64,000 bases of DNA from Streptomyces sp. NBC_00287. GTDB taxonomy: Bacteria; Actinomycetota; Actinomycetes; Streptomycetales; Streptomycetaceae. A model generated the notes under the pieces. That model was not told where the DNA came from. It did not search any database and saw nothing but the letters and a program-made list of their open reading frames with translations. The translations under genes and the position numbers were made by a program. Below are positions 44,613 to 53,960 of this stretch, in pieces. Numbering within the stretch: position 1 is the first letter of the stretch; the number at the start of each line of letters is the position of its first letter. Where the stretch lies: the NCBI RefSeq assembly GCF_036173105.1, contig NZ_CP108053.1, forward strand, positions 4,030,001 to 4,094,000, in the 5' to 3' direction.

Positions 44613-46415
44613 CTATGCGTCCTCGGCGAGTTCCAGCCAGCGCAGCTCCAGTTCCTCGCGCTGTCCGGCCAAGTCCCGCAGCTCGGCGTCGAGTTCCGCC
44701 ACCTTCGCGAAGTCCGTTGCGTTCTCGGCGATTTGGGCGTGCAGCTTGGTCTCCTTGTCGGAGACCTTGTCGAGCTGTCGCTCGATCTTCTGCAGCTCCT
44801 TCTTGGCGGCGCGCTGGTCGGCGGCGCTCTTGTCGGGCGCGGCCTTCTCGACGACCGGGGCCGCGGCGGCGGCCGCCTCCTCCATACGGTGGCGCCGCTC
44901 GATGTACTCGTCGATACCGCGCGGGAGCATCCGCAGCGTGGCGTCGCCGAGGAGGGCGAAGACGCGGTCCGTGGTGCGCTCGACGAAGAACCGGTCGTGG
45001 GAGATGACGATCATCGAGCCGGGCCAGCCGTCGAGGACGTCCTCCAGCTGGGTCAGCGTCTCGATGTCGAGGTCGTTGGTGGGCTCGTCGAGGAAGAGGA
45101 CGTTCGGCTCGTCCATGAGCAGCCGCAGCAGCTGGAGCCGGCGCCGCTCACCGCCGGACAGGTCGCCGACCGGCGTCCACTGCTTCTCCTTGTTGAAGCC
45201 GAACGTCTCGCACAGCTGCCCGGCGGTCATCTCGCGCCCCTTGCCGAGATCGACGCGCTCCCGCACCTGCTGGACGGCCTCCACCACCCGCAGGTTCGGA
45301 TTGAGTTCGGTGACCTCCTGGGAGAGGTAGGCGAGCTTGACCGTCTTTCCGACGGTGACCCGGCCGCCCGCGGGCTGTGTCTCGCCCTCGCTGCGGGCCG
45401 CCTCGGCCATCGCGCGCAGCAGGGAAGTCTTGCCCGCGCCGTTGACGCCCACCAGGCCGATCCGGTCGCCGGGGCCGAGATGCCAGGTGATGTGCTTGAG
45501 CAGCACCTTGGGGCCGGCCTGGACGGTCACGTCCTCCAGGTCGAAGACGGTCCTGCCGAGCCGCGAGGAGGCGAACTTCATCAGCTCGCTGCTGTCCCGG
45601 GGCGGCGGCACATCCTTGATGAGCTCGTTGGCGGCCTCCACCCGGAAGCGCGGCTTGGACGTACGCGCGGGTGCGCCGCGCCGCAGCCAGGCCAGCTCCT
45701 TGCGGACGAGGTTCTGCCGCTTGGTCTCCTCGGTGGCGGCGATCCGCTCCCGCTCGGCACGCGCGAAGACGTAGTCGGAGTAGCCGCCCTCGTACTCGTA
45801 GACGTCGCCCTTCTGCACGTCCCACATGCGCGTGCAGACCTGGTCCAGGAACCAGCGGTCGTGGGTCACGCACACGAGCGCGGAGCGGCGCTCGCGCAGA
45901 TGCTGGGCGAGCCAGGAGATGCCCTCGACGTCGAGGTGGTTCGTCGGCTCGTCCAGGACGATCAGGTCCTGCTCCTCGATGAGCAGCTTGGCGAGCGCGA
46001 TACGGCGGCGCTCGCCACCGGAGAGCGGTCCGATGACGGTGTCCAGACCCTGCGGGAACCCGGGCAGGTCCAGGCCGCCGAAGAGTCCGGTCAGCACGTC
46101 CCTGATCTTGGCGTTGCCCGCCCACTCGTGGTCCGCGAGGTCCCGGATGACCTCGTGCCGCACGGTGGCGGCCGGGTCGAGGGAGTCGTGCTGGGTGAGC
46201 ACGCCGAGGCGCAGCCCGCCGGAGTGCGTGACCCGTCCGGTGTCGGCCTCCTCCAGCTTGGCCAGCATCCGGATCAGGGTGGTCTTGCCGTCGCCGTTGC
46301 GCCCGACGACGCCGATCCGATCCCCCTCGGAGACGCCGAGCGAGACACCGTCGAGCAGGGCACGGGTGCCGTACACCTTGCTGACGTTCTCGACATTGAC
46401 CAGATTGACGGCCAT
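44613..46415 (-). CDS. ABC-F family ATPase, Uup-like
   Basis: A 600-residue soluble protein with two ABC domains in one chain and no membrane segments, the hallmark of ABC-F translation factors that act in the ribosomal E site. Walker A motifs are GRNGDGKTT and GVNGAGKTS, signatures are LSGGERRR in both, and Walker B regions LIVLDEPTNHLDV and VLFLDEPTNDLDI. A charged interdomain linker (about 235-300) and a C-terminal coiled coil (about 530-600, KKELQKIERQLDKVSDKE) match the Uup subgroup. Housekeeping ribosome function is more likely than antibiotic resistance, though not excluded. It lies 82 bases after ispE. Confidence 0.92.
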   Translation of the reverse strand: MAVNLVNVENVSKVYGTRALLDGVSLGVSEGDRIGVVGRNGDGKTTLIRMLAKLEEADTGRVTHSGGLRLGVLTQHDSLDPAATVRHEVIRDLADHEWAGNAKIRDVLTGLFGGLDLPGFPQGLDTVIGPLSGGERRRIALAKLLIEEQDLIVLDEPTNHLDVEGISWLAQHLRERRSALVCVTHDRWFLDQVCTRMWDVQKGDVYEYEGGYSDYVFARAERERIAATEETKRQNLVRKELAWLRRGAPARTSKPRFRVEAANELIKDVPPPRDSSELMKFASSRLGRTVFDLEDVTVQAGPKVLLKHITWHLGPGDRIGLVGVNGAGKTSLLRAMAEAARSEGETQPAGGRVTVGKTVKLAYLSQEVTELNPNLRVVEAVQQVRERVDLGKGREMTAGQLCETFGFNKEKQWTPVGDLSGGERRRLQLLRLLMDEPNVLFLDEPTNDLDIETLTQLEDVLDGWPGSMIVISHDRFFVERTTDRVFALLGDATLRMLPRGIDEYIERRHRMEEAAAAAAPVVEKAAPDKSAADQRAAKKELQKIERQLDKVSDKETKLHAQIAENATDFAKVAELDAELRDLAGQREELELRWLELAEDA

Positions 46416-46497
46416 TTCTCTCCTGCCCAGGGGGATCGATCGACCCTCCAGGGTAGTCCGCGGGCGAGTCCGGCGGACGCGGTGTCCGGAGACGCCC

Positions 46498-47400
46498 CTA
46501 TGCGGAGACCACGGTGGCGCCCGGCGCCGGTCCCGTCGCCACCCGCACCGACCGGCAGGTGCCGGACGAGCGCAGGGATTCGGCCACCTTCAGCGCCGAC
46601 TCCGGGTCCCGCGCCAGGAACGCGGTCGTCGGGCCCGAACCGGAGACCAGTCCGGCGAGCGCCCCGGCGGAGCGGCCCGCGGCGAGGGTGGCGGCGAGTT
46701 CGGGGAACAGGGAGAGCGCGGCGGGCTGGAGGTCGTTGTAGACGGCCGCGGCGAGCGCGTCGGGGTCGCCCTCGGCGAGCGCGCCGAGGAGCGCCTCGGA
46801 GGCGACGGGCTCGGGGATGTCCAGGCCCTGTGCCAGCCGGTCGAACTCACGGAACACGGCCGGTGTCGACAGCCCGCGCGCGGCCATCGCGAACACCCAG
46901 TGGAAGGTCCCGCCGGTCTCCAGCGCGCGCAGTTTCTCGCCCCGCCCGGTGCCGAGCGCGGCGCCGCCCACCAGGCTGAACGGCACATCGCTGCCCAACT
47001 CGGCGCAGATGTCGAGGAGTTCGTCCCGGGAGGCGTTCGTACCCCACAGCGCGTCGCAGGCGAGCAGGGCGCCCGCGCCGTCCGCGCTGCCGCCCGCCAT
47101 ACCGCCGGCGACGGGGATGTCCTTGGTGATGTGCAGATGCACGTCGGGGCGGATGCCGTGGCGCGCTGCGAGCGCTTCGGCGGCGCGGACGGCGAGGTTC
47201 GTACGGTCCAGGGGGACCTGGCCGGCGTCGGGCCCGTCGCAGGTGACGCGCGGGCCGCCCGGCGACGGAGCGACGGTGACCTCGTCGTACAGGCCGACCG
47301 CGAGGAAGACGTTGGCCAGGTCGTGGAAGCCGTCGGGGCGGGCGGCGCCCACCGCGAGCTGGACGTTGACCTTGGCGGGGACGCGGACGGTGACGCTCAC
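46498..47400 (-). CDS. ispE: 4-diphosphocytidyl-2-C-methyl-D-erythritol kinase
   Basis: Fourth enzyme of the MEP pathway to isoprenoids; phosphorylates CDP-methylerythritol. The 300-residue GHMP kinase has VRVPAKVNVQLAVG at its start, the ATP loop IPVAGGMAGGSADGAGALL, and a C-terminal VSGSGPTTAFL. GTG 47400 begins the protein: it forms a GTGA overlap with the rsmA stop (47397-47400), and the longer frame to 47529 has no homology. Order rsmA-ispE is common in bacteria. Confidence 0.95.
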   Translation of the reverse strand: MSVTVRVPAKVNVQLAVGAARPDGFHDLANVFLAVGLYDEVTVAPSPGGPRVTCDGPDAGQVPLDRTNLAVRAAEALAARHGIRPDVHLHITKDIPVAGGMAGGSADGAGALLACDALWGTNASRDELLDICAELGSDVPFSLVGGAALGTGRGEKLRALETGGTFHWVFAMAARGLSTPAVFREFDRLAQGLDIPEPVASEALLGALAEGDPDALAAAVYNDLQPAALSLFPELAATLAAGRSAGALAGLVSGSGPTTAFLARDPESALKVAESLRSSGTCRSVRVATGPAPGATVVSA

Positions 47401-48272
47401 TGGTGACCGGGCTCCTTGTTCTCGGCGATCCGCGCGAACTCCTCGACCGTGAGCGCCTCCCCGCGCGCCTGCGGCGAGACGCCCGCCGCGACGAGCGCCG
47501 CCTCGGCGGCCGGCGCGGACCCCGCCCACCCGGCGAGCGCGGCCCGAAGCGTCTTGCGCCGCTGCGCGAAGGCGGCGTCGACGACGGCGAACACCTCCTT
47601 CTTGGAGGCGGTGGTCTTGATCGGCTCGGCCCGGCGGACCAGCGAGACAAGACCGCTGTCGACGTTCGGCGCCGGCCAGAAGACATTGCGGCCGATGGCT
47701 CCGGCCCGCTTGACCTCGGCGTACCAGTTCGCCTTCACGGACGGCACGCCGTACACCTTCGAACCGGGCGGCGCGGCGAGCCGGTCGGCGACCTCCGCCT
47801 GCACCATGACGAGCGTGCGCTCGATGCTCGGGAAGGTGGCGAGCATGTGCAGCAGCACGGGTACGGCGACGTTGTACGGCAGGTTCGCCACCAGCGCGGT
47901 CGGGGCGGGGCCCGGCAGCTCGGTGACGTGCATCGCGTCGGAATGGACCAGCGCGAACCGGTCGGCGCGGTCGGGCATCCGGGCGGCGACGGTGGCGGGC
48001 AGCGCGCCCGCGAGAACGTCGTCGATCTCCACGGCGATGACCCGGTCGGCCGCCTCCAGCAGCCCGAGCGTGAGCGAACCGAGCCCCGGTCCGACCTCCA
48101 CGACCACATCGTCGGGCCGGACATCCGCGGTACGGACGATACGGCGCACGGTGTTCGCGTCGATCACGAAGTTCTGACCACGCTGCTTGGTGGGCCGCAC
48201 ACCGAGCACATTCGCGAGTTCACGGATGTCGGCGGGGCCCAGAAGGGCGTCGGGGGTGGGGCTGCTGCTCAC
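47397..48272 (-). CDS. rsmA: 16S rRNA dimethyladenosine transferase
   Basis: Dimethylates two adjacent adenosines (A1518 and A1519 in E. coli numbering) of 16S rRNA late in 30S assembly. The 291-residue product contains KQRGQNFVID, SAM motif VVEVGPGLGSLTLGLL, VEIDDVLAG and the catalytic NLPYNVAVPVL. GTG 48272 is chosen over the 48518 frame start because similarity begins there; the ribosome-binding site is weak. It is followed by ispE with overlap. Confidence 0.95.
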   Translation of the reverse strand: MSSSPTPDALLGPADIRELANVLGVRPTKQRGQNFVIDANTVRRIVRTADVRPDDVVVEVGPGLGSLTLGLLEAADRVIAVEIDDVLAGALPATVAARMPDRADRFALVHSDAMHVTELPGPAPTALVANLPYNVAVPVLLHMLATFPSIERTLVMVQAEVADRLAAPPGSKVYGVPSVKANWYAEVKRAGAIGRNVFWPAPNVDSGLVSLVRRAEPIKTTASKKEVFAVVDAAFAQRRKTLRAALAGWAGSAPAAEAALVAAGVSPQARGEALTVEEFARIAENKEPGHQ

Positions 48273-48330
48273 GGGACAAGGGTACGGGCCCGGGCGGCGG
48301 CATCCTTCCGGCGCAGCCCGCGGCCCGCGC

Positions 48331-49644
48331 TCACCCCCGCAACCGCGCCCCGCAGTGCGGCCACGGCCCGGCCCCCCGCTGCACATACAGCTTCTTCGCG
48401 CGGAGCGTCTGCTCCGAGGCCGGTGCGTCCTGGGGGCGCCCGCTCCCCCCGAGGCTCCGCCAGGTCTGCGTGTCGAACTGGTACAGCCCTCCGTACGTCC
48501 CCGAAGGGTCCACCGCATTGGGCCGCCCGCCCGACTCGCACGCCGCGAGCCCCTGCCAGTTCAGATGGTCCGCGCCCTGCACGGACGTCGGCATGGGTTT
48601 CGTCCCCACCTTCACCACCTGAGTCCTGGGTTCGCGCACCACCTCGCTCTTGATGCGCCGCGGCTTCTGCTTGACGCCGTTGACCGTGCGCAGGGAGTAC
48701 GTGACCCGCCGCAGCCCCGGCTGGCCCGCCCGCTCGACGACCTCGGTCCCCCGGAACAGCGACGCGTCCTCGGTCCGCTGTACGTCGAAGGGGATCTCCT
48801 CCTCGCGGACCTCCTTCGTCCCGGTGATCCGCAACACGGTCACTGTCTGCCCGTCGCGCGGGAAGCTGTCGAGCGGGACGGAGGTGGTGTCCTGTCCGCG
48901 CAGGGTGATCCCGGCCTCCTCGACGACTTTCCGCACGGTCGCCGCGTTCGTGCGCACGGGGCGGGCCCGGCCGTCCGCCATGATCGTCACGGAGCGCTCG
49001 GTGCGTACATCGAGCGCGAGCCCGGCGCGTCCGATGCGGGTGGAGCGCGCGGCGGACAGATACGCCCCCTCCGCGCGCACCCCCCACTGCGCGAGCGCCT
49101 CCTCGACCGTGCGCGCCGTCGTCCACACCTCGCGCCGCTGACCGTCGATCGTGAGCCGCACGGGGCGCCCGTAGCGCACCGCGACCTCGTCACCGCTGCT
49201 GAGCTCCGTACCGGGAGCGGGCGCGACCACGTCGTGCGCCCCCACCTGCACGCCCTCCTGGGCAAGCAGCTCGGTCACATCGTCGGCGAAGGTGTGCAGC
49301 GTGCGCGGCCGACCGTCGACGCTGAGCTCGATCGCCTTGTCCTTGGCGACGAAGGCGGTGGTACCGCCCGCGAGAAACGCGACCACCAGCGCCTGCGGCA
49401 GCAGACGGCGCACGGAACCGTCCGCACTCCCCGCGTACCGGCCTTTGCGCCGACGCGCACCGCGCCGCGCCGCCCCGGCGCGCACCACGGGCGCTAGCCC
49501 CTCCTCCTCCGGCGCCGGCCACGGCTCGTACGTGCCGGCCACCCCGTACCCCAACGTCTCCGCGCCGTGCAGATCACCGGGAGGCGCATCGAATCCGCCG
49601 TATGTCTGCGGCGTGTACGTCTCGTACTGCGACTTGCTGCTCAC
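48331..49644 (-). CDS. Resuscitation-promoting factor, RpfB-like
   Basis: A secreted muralytic enzyme that cleaves peptidoglycan and promotes spore germination or resuscitation. The 437-residue product has a cytoplasmic head (about 1-80), one membrane segment (about 83-102), three DUF348 repeats (about 105-270, each with a VTELLAQEGV-like core), a G5 domain (about 275-350), and a lysozyme-fold Rpf domain (about 365-437) with catalytic Glu in ACESGG and GGLYQFDTQTW. The C-terminal Rpf domain is complete. The position upstream of rsmA-ispE is that of the S. coelicolor protein I know as RpfE. A good promoter lies at 49690-49718. Confidence 0.93.
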   Translation of the reverse strand: MSSKSQYETYTPQTYGGFDAPPGDLHGAETLGYGVAGTYEPWPAPEEEGLAPVVRAGAARRGARRRKGRYAGSADGSVRRLLPQALVVAFLAGGTTAFVAKDKAIELSVDGRPRTLHTFADDVTELLAQEGVQVGAHDVVAPAPGTELSSGDEVAVRYGRPVRLTIDGQRREVWTTARTVEEALAQWGVRAEGAYLSAARSTRIGRAGLALDVRTERSVTIMADGRARPVRTNAATVRKVVEEAGITLRGQDTTSVPLDSFPRDGQTVTVLRITGTKEVREEEIPFDVQRTEDASLFRGTEVVERAGQPGLRRVTYSLRTVNGVKQKPRRIKSEVVREPRTQVVKVGTKPMPTSVQGADHLNWQGLAACESGGRPNAVDPSGTYGGLYQFDTQTWRSLGGSGRPQDAPASEQTLRAKKLYVQRGAGPWPHCGARLRG

Positions 49645-49689
49645 GTCGCCACGCTCCAGAGGGCCAGAGGGTCCCGATCGGGCCCCCAG

Positions 49690-49718
49690 AACCTAGCGGA
49701 GCGAGTGTCACTCTCCAA
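49690..49718 (-). promoter_or_regulatory. Vegetative-type promoter of the rpf gene
   Basis: On the minus strand TTGGAG (49713-49718) and TAGGTT (49690-49695) are separated by exactly 17 bases, close to the HrdB consensus. It leaves a leader of about 40 bases before the GTG at 49644. Confidence 0.6.
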
Positions 49719-49756
49719 AGCGACGCGGCTACGCACCGTCGCGACAGGATCGGGCC

Positions 49757-50644
49757 TCAGTAGCCGAAGGCGCGCGCCGTGTTCGCGCCGAGGGCCGTCG
49801 CCAGTGCGTCCTCGTCGATCCCGCGCACCGCGGCCATCGCGCGCACCGTGATCGGAATGAGATACGGGGCGTTGGGCCGTCCGCGGTAGGGCGCCGGTGT
49901 CAGGAACGGCGCGTCGGTCTCCACCAGCAGCAGTTCCAGCGGGGCCACGGCCACCGCGTCCCGCAGATTCCGGGCGTTCTTGAAGGTGACGTTGCCGGCG
50001 AAGGACATGAAGTATCCGGCCGCGGCGCAGATCTCCGCCATCTCGGCGTCGCCGGAGTAGCAGTGGAAGACGGTCCGTTCCGGCGCGCCCTCCTCCTTCA
50101 GCACCCGCAGCACGTCCGCGTGCGCGTCGCGGTCGTGGATGACCAGCGCCTTGCCGTGCCGCTTGGCCATCTCGACATGGGCCCGGAAGGAGCGCTCCTG
50201 CGCCTCCTTGCCCTCGTCGCCGGTGCGGAAGTAGTCGAGGCCCGTCTCGCCGACCGCCTTCACCTGCGGCAGCGCGGCAAGGCGGTCGATCTCGGCGAGC
50301 GCCGCGTCGAGCCCGGCGTCCCCGCCCGGCCGGCGCGCCTCCTGCCGGGACCAGCCGTCGGGGTCGCCGTGGACGATGCGCGGGGCCTCGTTGGGGTGCA
50401 GGGCGACGGCGGCGTGCACGTTCGAGAACGTCGCCGCAGTGTCCGCCGCCCACTGCGAGCCGCGTACGTCACAGCCGACCTGCACGACCGTCGTCACGCC
50501 GACCGACGCGGCCTTCGCGAGCCCTTCCTCCACCGTGCCGGGCTGCATGTCGAGGTGGGTGTGGGAATCGGCGACCGGCACCCGGAGCGGTTCCGGGAGC
50601 GGCGGCACGGCGTTCTCGTCGGTCTTCTCGCTGGAGGAAGGCAT
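49757..50644 (-). CDS. tatD: TatD family metal-dependent DNase
   Basis: A TIM-barrel nuclease of 295 residues. DSHTHLD near residue 27 gives the first metal ligands; GETGLDYF, VIHDRDAH, FHCYSG and LVETDAPFL are the other conserved blocks. TatD proteins act in DNA repair and fragmentation; the old link to Tat export is historical. The first 20 residues are a variable extension. A small zinc-ribbon gene lies 34 bases upstream on the same strand. Confidence 0.93.
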   Translation of the reverse strand: MPSSSEKTDENAVPPLPEPLRVPVADSHTHLDMQPGTVEEGLAKAASVGVTTVVQVGCDVRGSQWAADTAATFSNVHAAVALHPNEAPRIVHGDPDGWSRQEARRPGGDAGLDAALAEIDRLAALPQVKAVGETGLDYFRTGDEGKEAQERSFRAHVEMAKRHGKALVIHDRDAHADVLRVLKEEGAPERTVFHCYSGDAEMAEICAAAGYFMSFAGNVTFKNARNLRDAVAVAPLELLLVETDAPFLTPAPYRGRPNAPYLIPITVRAMAAVRGIDEDALATALGANTARAFGY

Positions 50645-50678
50645 GCCCCGATCCTACGAAAGGGTCACACCGAGCCCT

Positions 50679-51062
50679 TCAGCTCGCCCGGCGATGGAAG
50701 GGGTGCAGGAGATCGGACAGATGCCAGTGGTGCCGTTCCCCGACCGGCGCGGACGCTTCCGCAGGGGGCGTGTGATGCTGCCCGTGCGCCGCATCGCGCA
50801 CCGACGAGACCTGCCCCGCGCGCATGATCCGTACGACATGGCCGTCACAGTTCTGGCACGTGGGCCGGCTCAGCGGGGACGGGACGACCTGGCCGTCCGC
50901 CACGTACAGGACGAACTCCTGCCCCTCGGCGTCCGTGTGGTGCTCTATCTCGTACGACTGTTCCCAGCCGTGCCCGCAGCGCATGCAGGCGAAGGAATAC
51001 GACTCGTGGACGACGGGGGTCGCCGCTGTGCGGAGACGGGTCTGCCCTGCGATCTCACTCAT
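50679..51062 (-). CDS. Small zinc-ribbon-like protein of unknown function
   Basis: A 127-residue soluble protein with CMRCGHGW and, about 40 residues later, CQNCDG, two CxxC knuckles that should bind one zinc. A His-rich tail (HGQHHTPP, ERHHWHLSDLLHPFH) follows. ATG 51062 has GGAG five bases before it, so the extension to 51152 is rejected. It lies between rsmI and tatD; its function is not known. Confidence 0.75.
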   Translation of the reverse strand: MSEIAGQTRLRTAATPVVHESYSFACMRCGHGWEQSYEIEHHTDAEGQEFVLYVADGQVVPSPLSRPTCQNCDGHVVRIMRAGQVSSVRDAAHGQHHTPPAEASAPVGERHHWHLSDLLHPFHRRAS

Positions 51063-51219
51063 GCCGGCTCCAGTTGGTCCGCTGGTGGGGCTGGTTGCGC
51101 CCTCGTGCCCAGTGGACTCCGCGACCGGGCCGCATGCACGTGAACTGTGCACTGTTGGCCCCGCCTTGGACGTTCCTTGCCGAAACGCCCGTGCCGCTTT
51201 ACCCCGGCATGGCGGGCCG

Positions 51220-52062
51220 TCACCGGCTCTTTGCCGCCACCACCGCGTCGAAGACCACCCGCTTCGGCAGCCCTGCCTCCGTCGCCACCGCCGCGATGGC
51301 CTCCTTGCGCCGTTCGCCCGCCTCCTCGCGGACCTGCACCCGGCGCACCAGTTCCTCGGGCCCGATCTCCTCGGGCCCCTTCTCCGGCGCGCCCTCCACG
51401 ACGACGGTGATCTCCCCGCGCACCCCCTCGGCCGCCCACACGGCCAGCTCGCCCAGCGGGCCGCGCTTGATCTCCTCGTACGTCTTGGTCAGCTCCCGGC
51501 ACACGGCGGCCCGCCGCTCCTCGCCGAAGACGGAGGCCATCGCGGCGAGGGTGTCGTCGAGCCGGTGCGGGGCCTCGAAGTAGACGAGGGTGCGCCGCTC
51601 CTCGGCGACCTCCTTGAGGCGCGAGAGCCGCTCGCCCGCCTTGCGCGGCAGAAACCCCTCGAAGCAGAACCGGTCGACGGGCAGCCCGGACAGCGCGAGC
51701 GCGGTCAGCACGGCCGACGGCCCGGGCACGGCGGTGACCTTGACGTCCCGCTCGACGGCCGCGGCGACCAACCGGTACCCCGGGTCGGACACCGACGGCA
51801 TCCCCGCGTCCGTGACGAGAAGCACACGCGCGCCGCCCAGCAACTCGTCGACGAGCTCGGGCGTACGGGCGGACTCGTTGCCCTCGAAGTAGGAGAGGAC
51901 CCGCCCCTTGGGCGTGACGCCCAGCGCCTGGGTCAGCCGACGCAGCCGCCGGGTGTCCTCGGCCGCGACGACGTCGGCGCCGGCGAGCTCCTCGGCGAGC
52001 CGGGGCGGAGCGTCCGCGATGTCGCCGATCGGGGTGCCTGCCAAAACAAGGGTTCCTGTCAC
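51220..52062 (-). CDS. rsmI: 16S rRNA (cytidine-1402-2'-O)-methyltransferase
   Basis: Methylates the ribose of C1402 in 16S rRNA, tuning decoding. The 280-residue SAM enzyme of the tetrapyrrole-methylase fold shows LVLAGTPIGDIADAPPR, AAEDTRRLRRL, VTDAGMPSVSDPG and AVPGPSAVLTAL. GTG 52062 starts at the conserved MTGTLVLAGT. Divergent from pmt across 62 bases, where the two promoters must overlap. Confidence 0.95.
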   Translation of the reverse strand: MTGTLVLAGTPIGDIADAPPRLAEELAGADVVAAEDTRRLRRLTQALGVTPKGRVLSYFEGNESARTPELVDELLGGARVLLVTDAGMPSVSDPGYRLVAAAVERDVKVTAVPGPSAVLTALALSGLPVDRFCFEGFLPRKAGERLSRLKEVAEERRTLVYFEAPHRLDDTLAAMASVFGEERRAAVCRELTKTYEEIKRGPLGELAVWAAEGVRGEITVVVEGAPEKGPEEIGPEELVRRVQVREEAGERRKEAIAAVATEAGLPKRVVFDAVVAAKSR

Positions 52063-52124
52063 GTTTCCATCCTCGCAGGCGCCATGCGCGGGACTCCCAC
52101 AGAAGGGTTCCCTACGATGGCGCG

Positions 52125-53876
52125 GTGACCAGTACAGCGTCGTCCATGGACTCCACGGACACCCGGCAGGCCCAGGCGCCGCAGGACCAGCGGCCCTCGT
52201 GGCAGCAGCGGCTGCGCCGTTTCGGATACACGGCGGGGCCCAGAACCGATGTCCGCGACCGCCTGGTGCCGCCGTATGCGCAGCCCAGCCCGCGTCTGTG
52301 GGCCGTGCTCGGAGTGCCGCCGACCCTCGTCGACCGGCTGGTGCGCTGGTCCGGCTGGGGCGGTCCGCTGCTGATCACCCTGCTCGCGGGCGTGCTGCGG
52401 TTCTGGAACCTGGGCAGCCCGAAGGCGGTGATATTCGACGAGACGTACTACGCGAAGGACGCCTGGGCGCTCGTCCACCGCGGGTTCGAGGTGAACTGGG
52501 ACAAGAACGCCAACGACCTGGTCCTGTCCATGGGCGACAAGGTCCAGATCCCGTCGGACGCGGCGTATGTCGTGCACCCGCCGGTCGGCAAGTACGTCAT
52601 CGGGCTCGGCGAGCTGATGTTCGGGTTCGACCCGTTCGGCTGGCGGTTCATGACCGCGCTGCTCGGCACGCTCTCCGTGCTGATGCTGTGCCGCATCGGC
52701 CGCCGGATCTTCCGCTCCACCTTCCTGGGGTGCCTGGCGGGCGCGCTGATGGCGGTGGACGGGCTGCACTTCGTGATGAGCCGTACCGCGCTGCTCGACG
52801 GCGTGCTGATGTTCTTCGTGCTGGCCGCGTTCGGCGCTCTGGTCATCGACCGCGACAAGGCGCGCGAGAAGCTCGCGGCGGCGCTGCCCGCGGACGCCGA
52901 CGGCCGGGTCCGTCCGGACGTGCACACCGCCGAGACCCTGAGCCTGGGCTGGCGTCCCTGGCGCTGGACGGCGGGCCTGATGCTGGGCCTGGCCATCGGC
53001 ACCAAGTGGAACGGCCTGTACTTCCTGGTCGCGTTCGGCCTGCTCACGGTCGTATGGGACGTCGGCTCCCGCAAGGTGGCGGGCGCCCGCCACCCGTACA
53101 CCGCGGTCCTCAAGCACGACCTGGGCTTCGCCTTCCTCGCCACGGTGCCGGTCGCGATCGTGACCTACATCGTGTCCTGGACCGGCTGGATCCTCTCCCC
53201 CACGGACGGCTCCGGCGGCTACTACCGCAACTGGGCCGCCACCGACGGCAAGAACAGCGACTGGTCGTGGCTCTTCCCCGACTGGTGGCGCAGCCTCTGG
53301 CACTACGAGTCCCAGGTCTACGAGTTCCATGTCGGCCTGTCCTCGCCGCACACGTACCAGTCCAACCCCTGGAGCTGGATCGTCACCGGCCGCCCGGTGT
53401 CCTACTTCTACGAGTCCCCCGCGGCCGGCAAGGACGGCTGCCCGGTCGACGCGAGCGAGAAGTGCGCCCGCGAGGTGCTGGCGATCGGCACGCCCCTGCT
53501 GTGGTGGGTGGCCGCCTTCGCGGTGCTGTACGTCCTGTGGCGCTGGTTCTTCCGCCGCGACTGGCGCGCGGGCGCCATCGCCTGCGGGATCGCGGCCGGC
53601 TATCTGCCCTGGTTCATGTACCAGGAGCGCACGATCTTCTTCTTCTACGCCGTCGTCTTCCTGCCCTTCCTGTGCCTGGCCGTCGCGATGCTGCTCGGCG
53701 CGATCGTCGGACCACCGAAGTCGAGCGAGACCCGCCGGGTGGCGGGCGCGACCGGCGCGGGCGTGCTGGTGCTGCTGATCGCGTGGAACTTCATCTACTT
53801 CTGGCCCCTGTTCACCGGCACGGCGATTCCGATCGACAGCTGGCGTTCACGTATGTGGCTTGATACCTGGGTCTAG
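52125..53876 (+). CDS. pmt: Protein O-mannosyltransferase
   Basis: An integral membrane GT39 enzyme that transfers mannose from polyprenyl-phosphate-mannose to Ser/Thr of exported proteins. The 583-residue product has many hydrophobic segments; IFDETYYAKDAW after the first segment holds the conserved Asp-Glu, and PPVGKYVIGL and FMYQERTIFFFYAVVF are typical of bacterial Pmt. In S. coelicolor, Pmt (SCO3154) is the phage phiC31 receptor glycosyltransferase and affects antibiotic sensitivity. TACGAT at 52113-52118, seven bases before GTG 52125, could give a leaderless message. Two penicillin-binding proteins follow. Confidence 0.93.
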   Translation: MTSTASSMDSTDTRQAQAPQDQRPSWQQRLRRFGYTAGPRTDVRDRLVPPYAQPSPRLWAVLGVPPTLVDRLVRWSGWGGPLLITLLAGVLRFWNLGSPKAVIFDETYYAKDAWALVHRGFEVNWDKNANDLVLSMGDKVQIPSDAAYVVHPPVGKYVIGLGELMFGFDPFGWRFMTALLGTLSVLMLCRIGRRIFRSTFLGCLAGALMAVDGLHFVMSRTALLDGVLMFFVLAAFGALVIDRDKAREKLAAALPADADGRVRPDVHTAETLSLGWRPWRWTAGLMLGLAIGTKWNGLYFLVAFGLLTVVWDVGSRKVAGARHPYTAVLKHDLGFAFLATVPVAIVTYIVSWTGWILSPTDGSGGYYRNWAATDGKNSDWSWLFPDWWRSLWHYESQVYEFHVGLSSPHTYQSNPWSWIVTGRPVSYFYESPAAGKDGCPVDASEKCAREVLAIGTPLLWWVAAFAVLYVLWRWFFRRDWRAGAIACGIAAGYLPWFMYQERTIFFFYAVVFLPFLCLAVAMLLGAIVGPPKSSETRRVAGATGAGVLVLLIAWNFIYFWPLFTGTAIPIDSWRSRMWLDTWV

Positions 53877-53960
53877 CAACAATCGGGGAACTCCCGCCCC
53901 CGCTGTCACACCCTCCCCTTACAGTGCGAAGACCACTGGGAAACGGGGAGGGACAGCCCA

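Noticed and set aside
44613..46415. ABC-F gene as an antibiotic resistance determinant
   Set aside because: Motifs and C-terminal coiled coil fit the housekeeping Uup branch, and no biosynthetic cluster is nearby.
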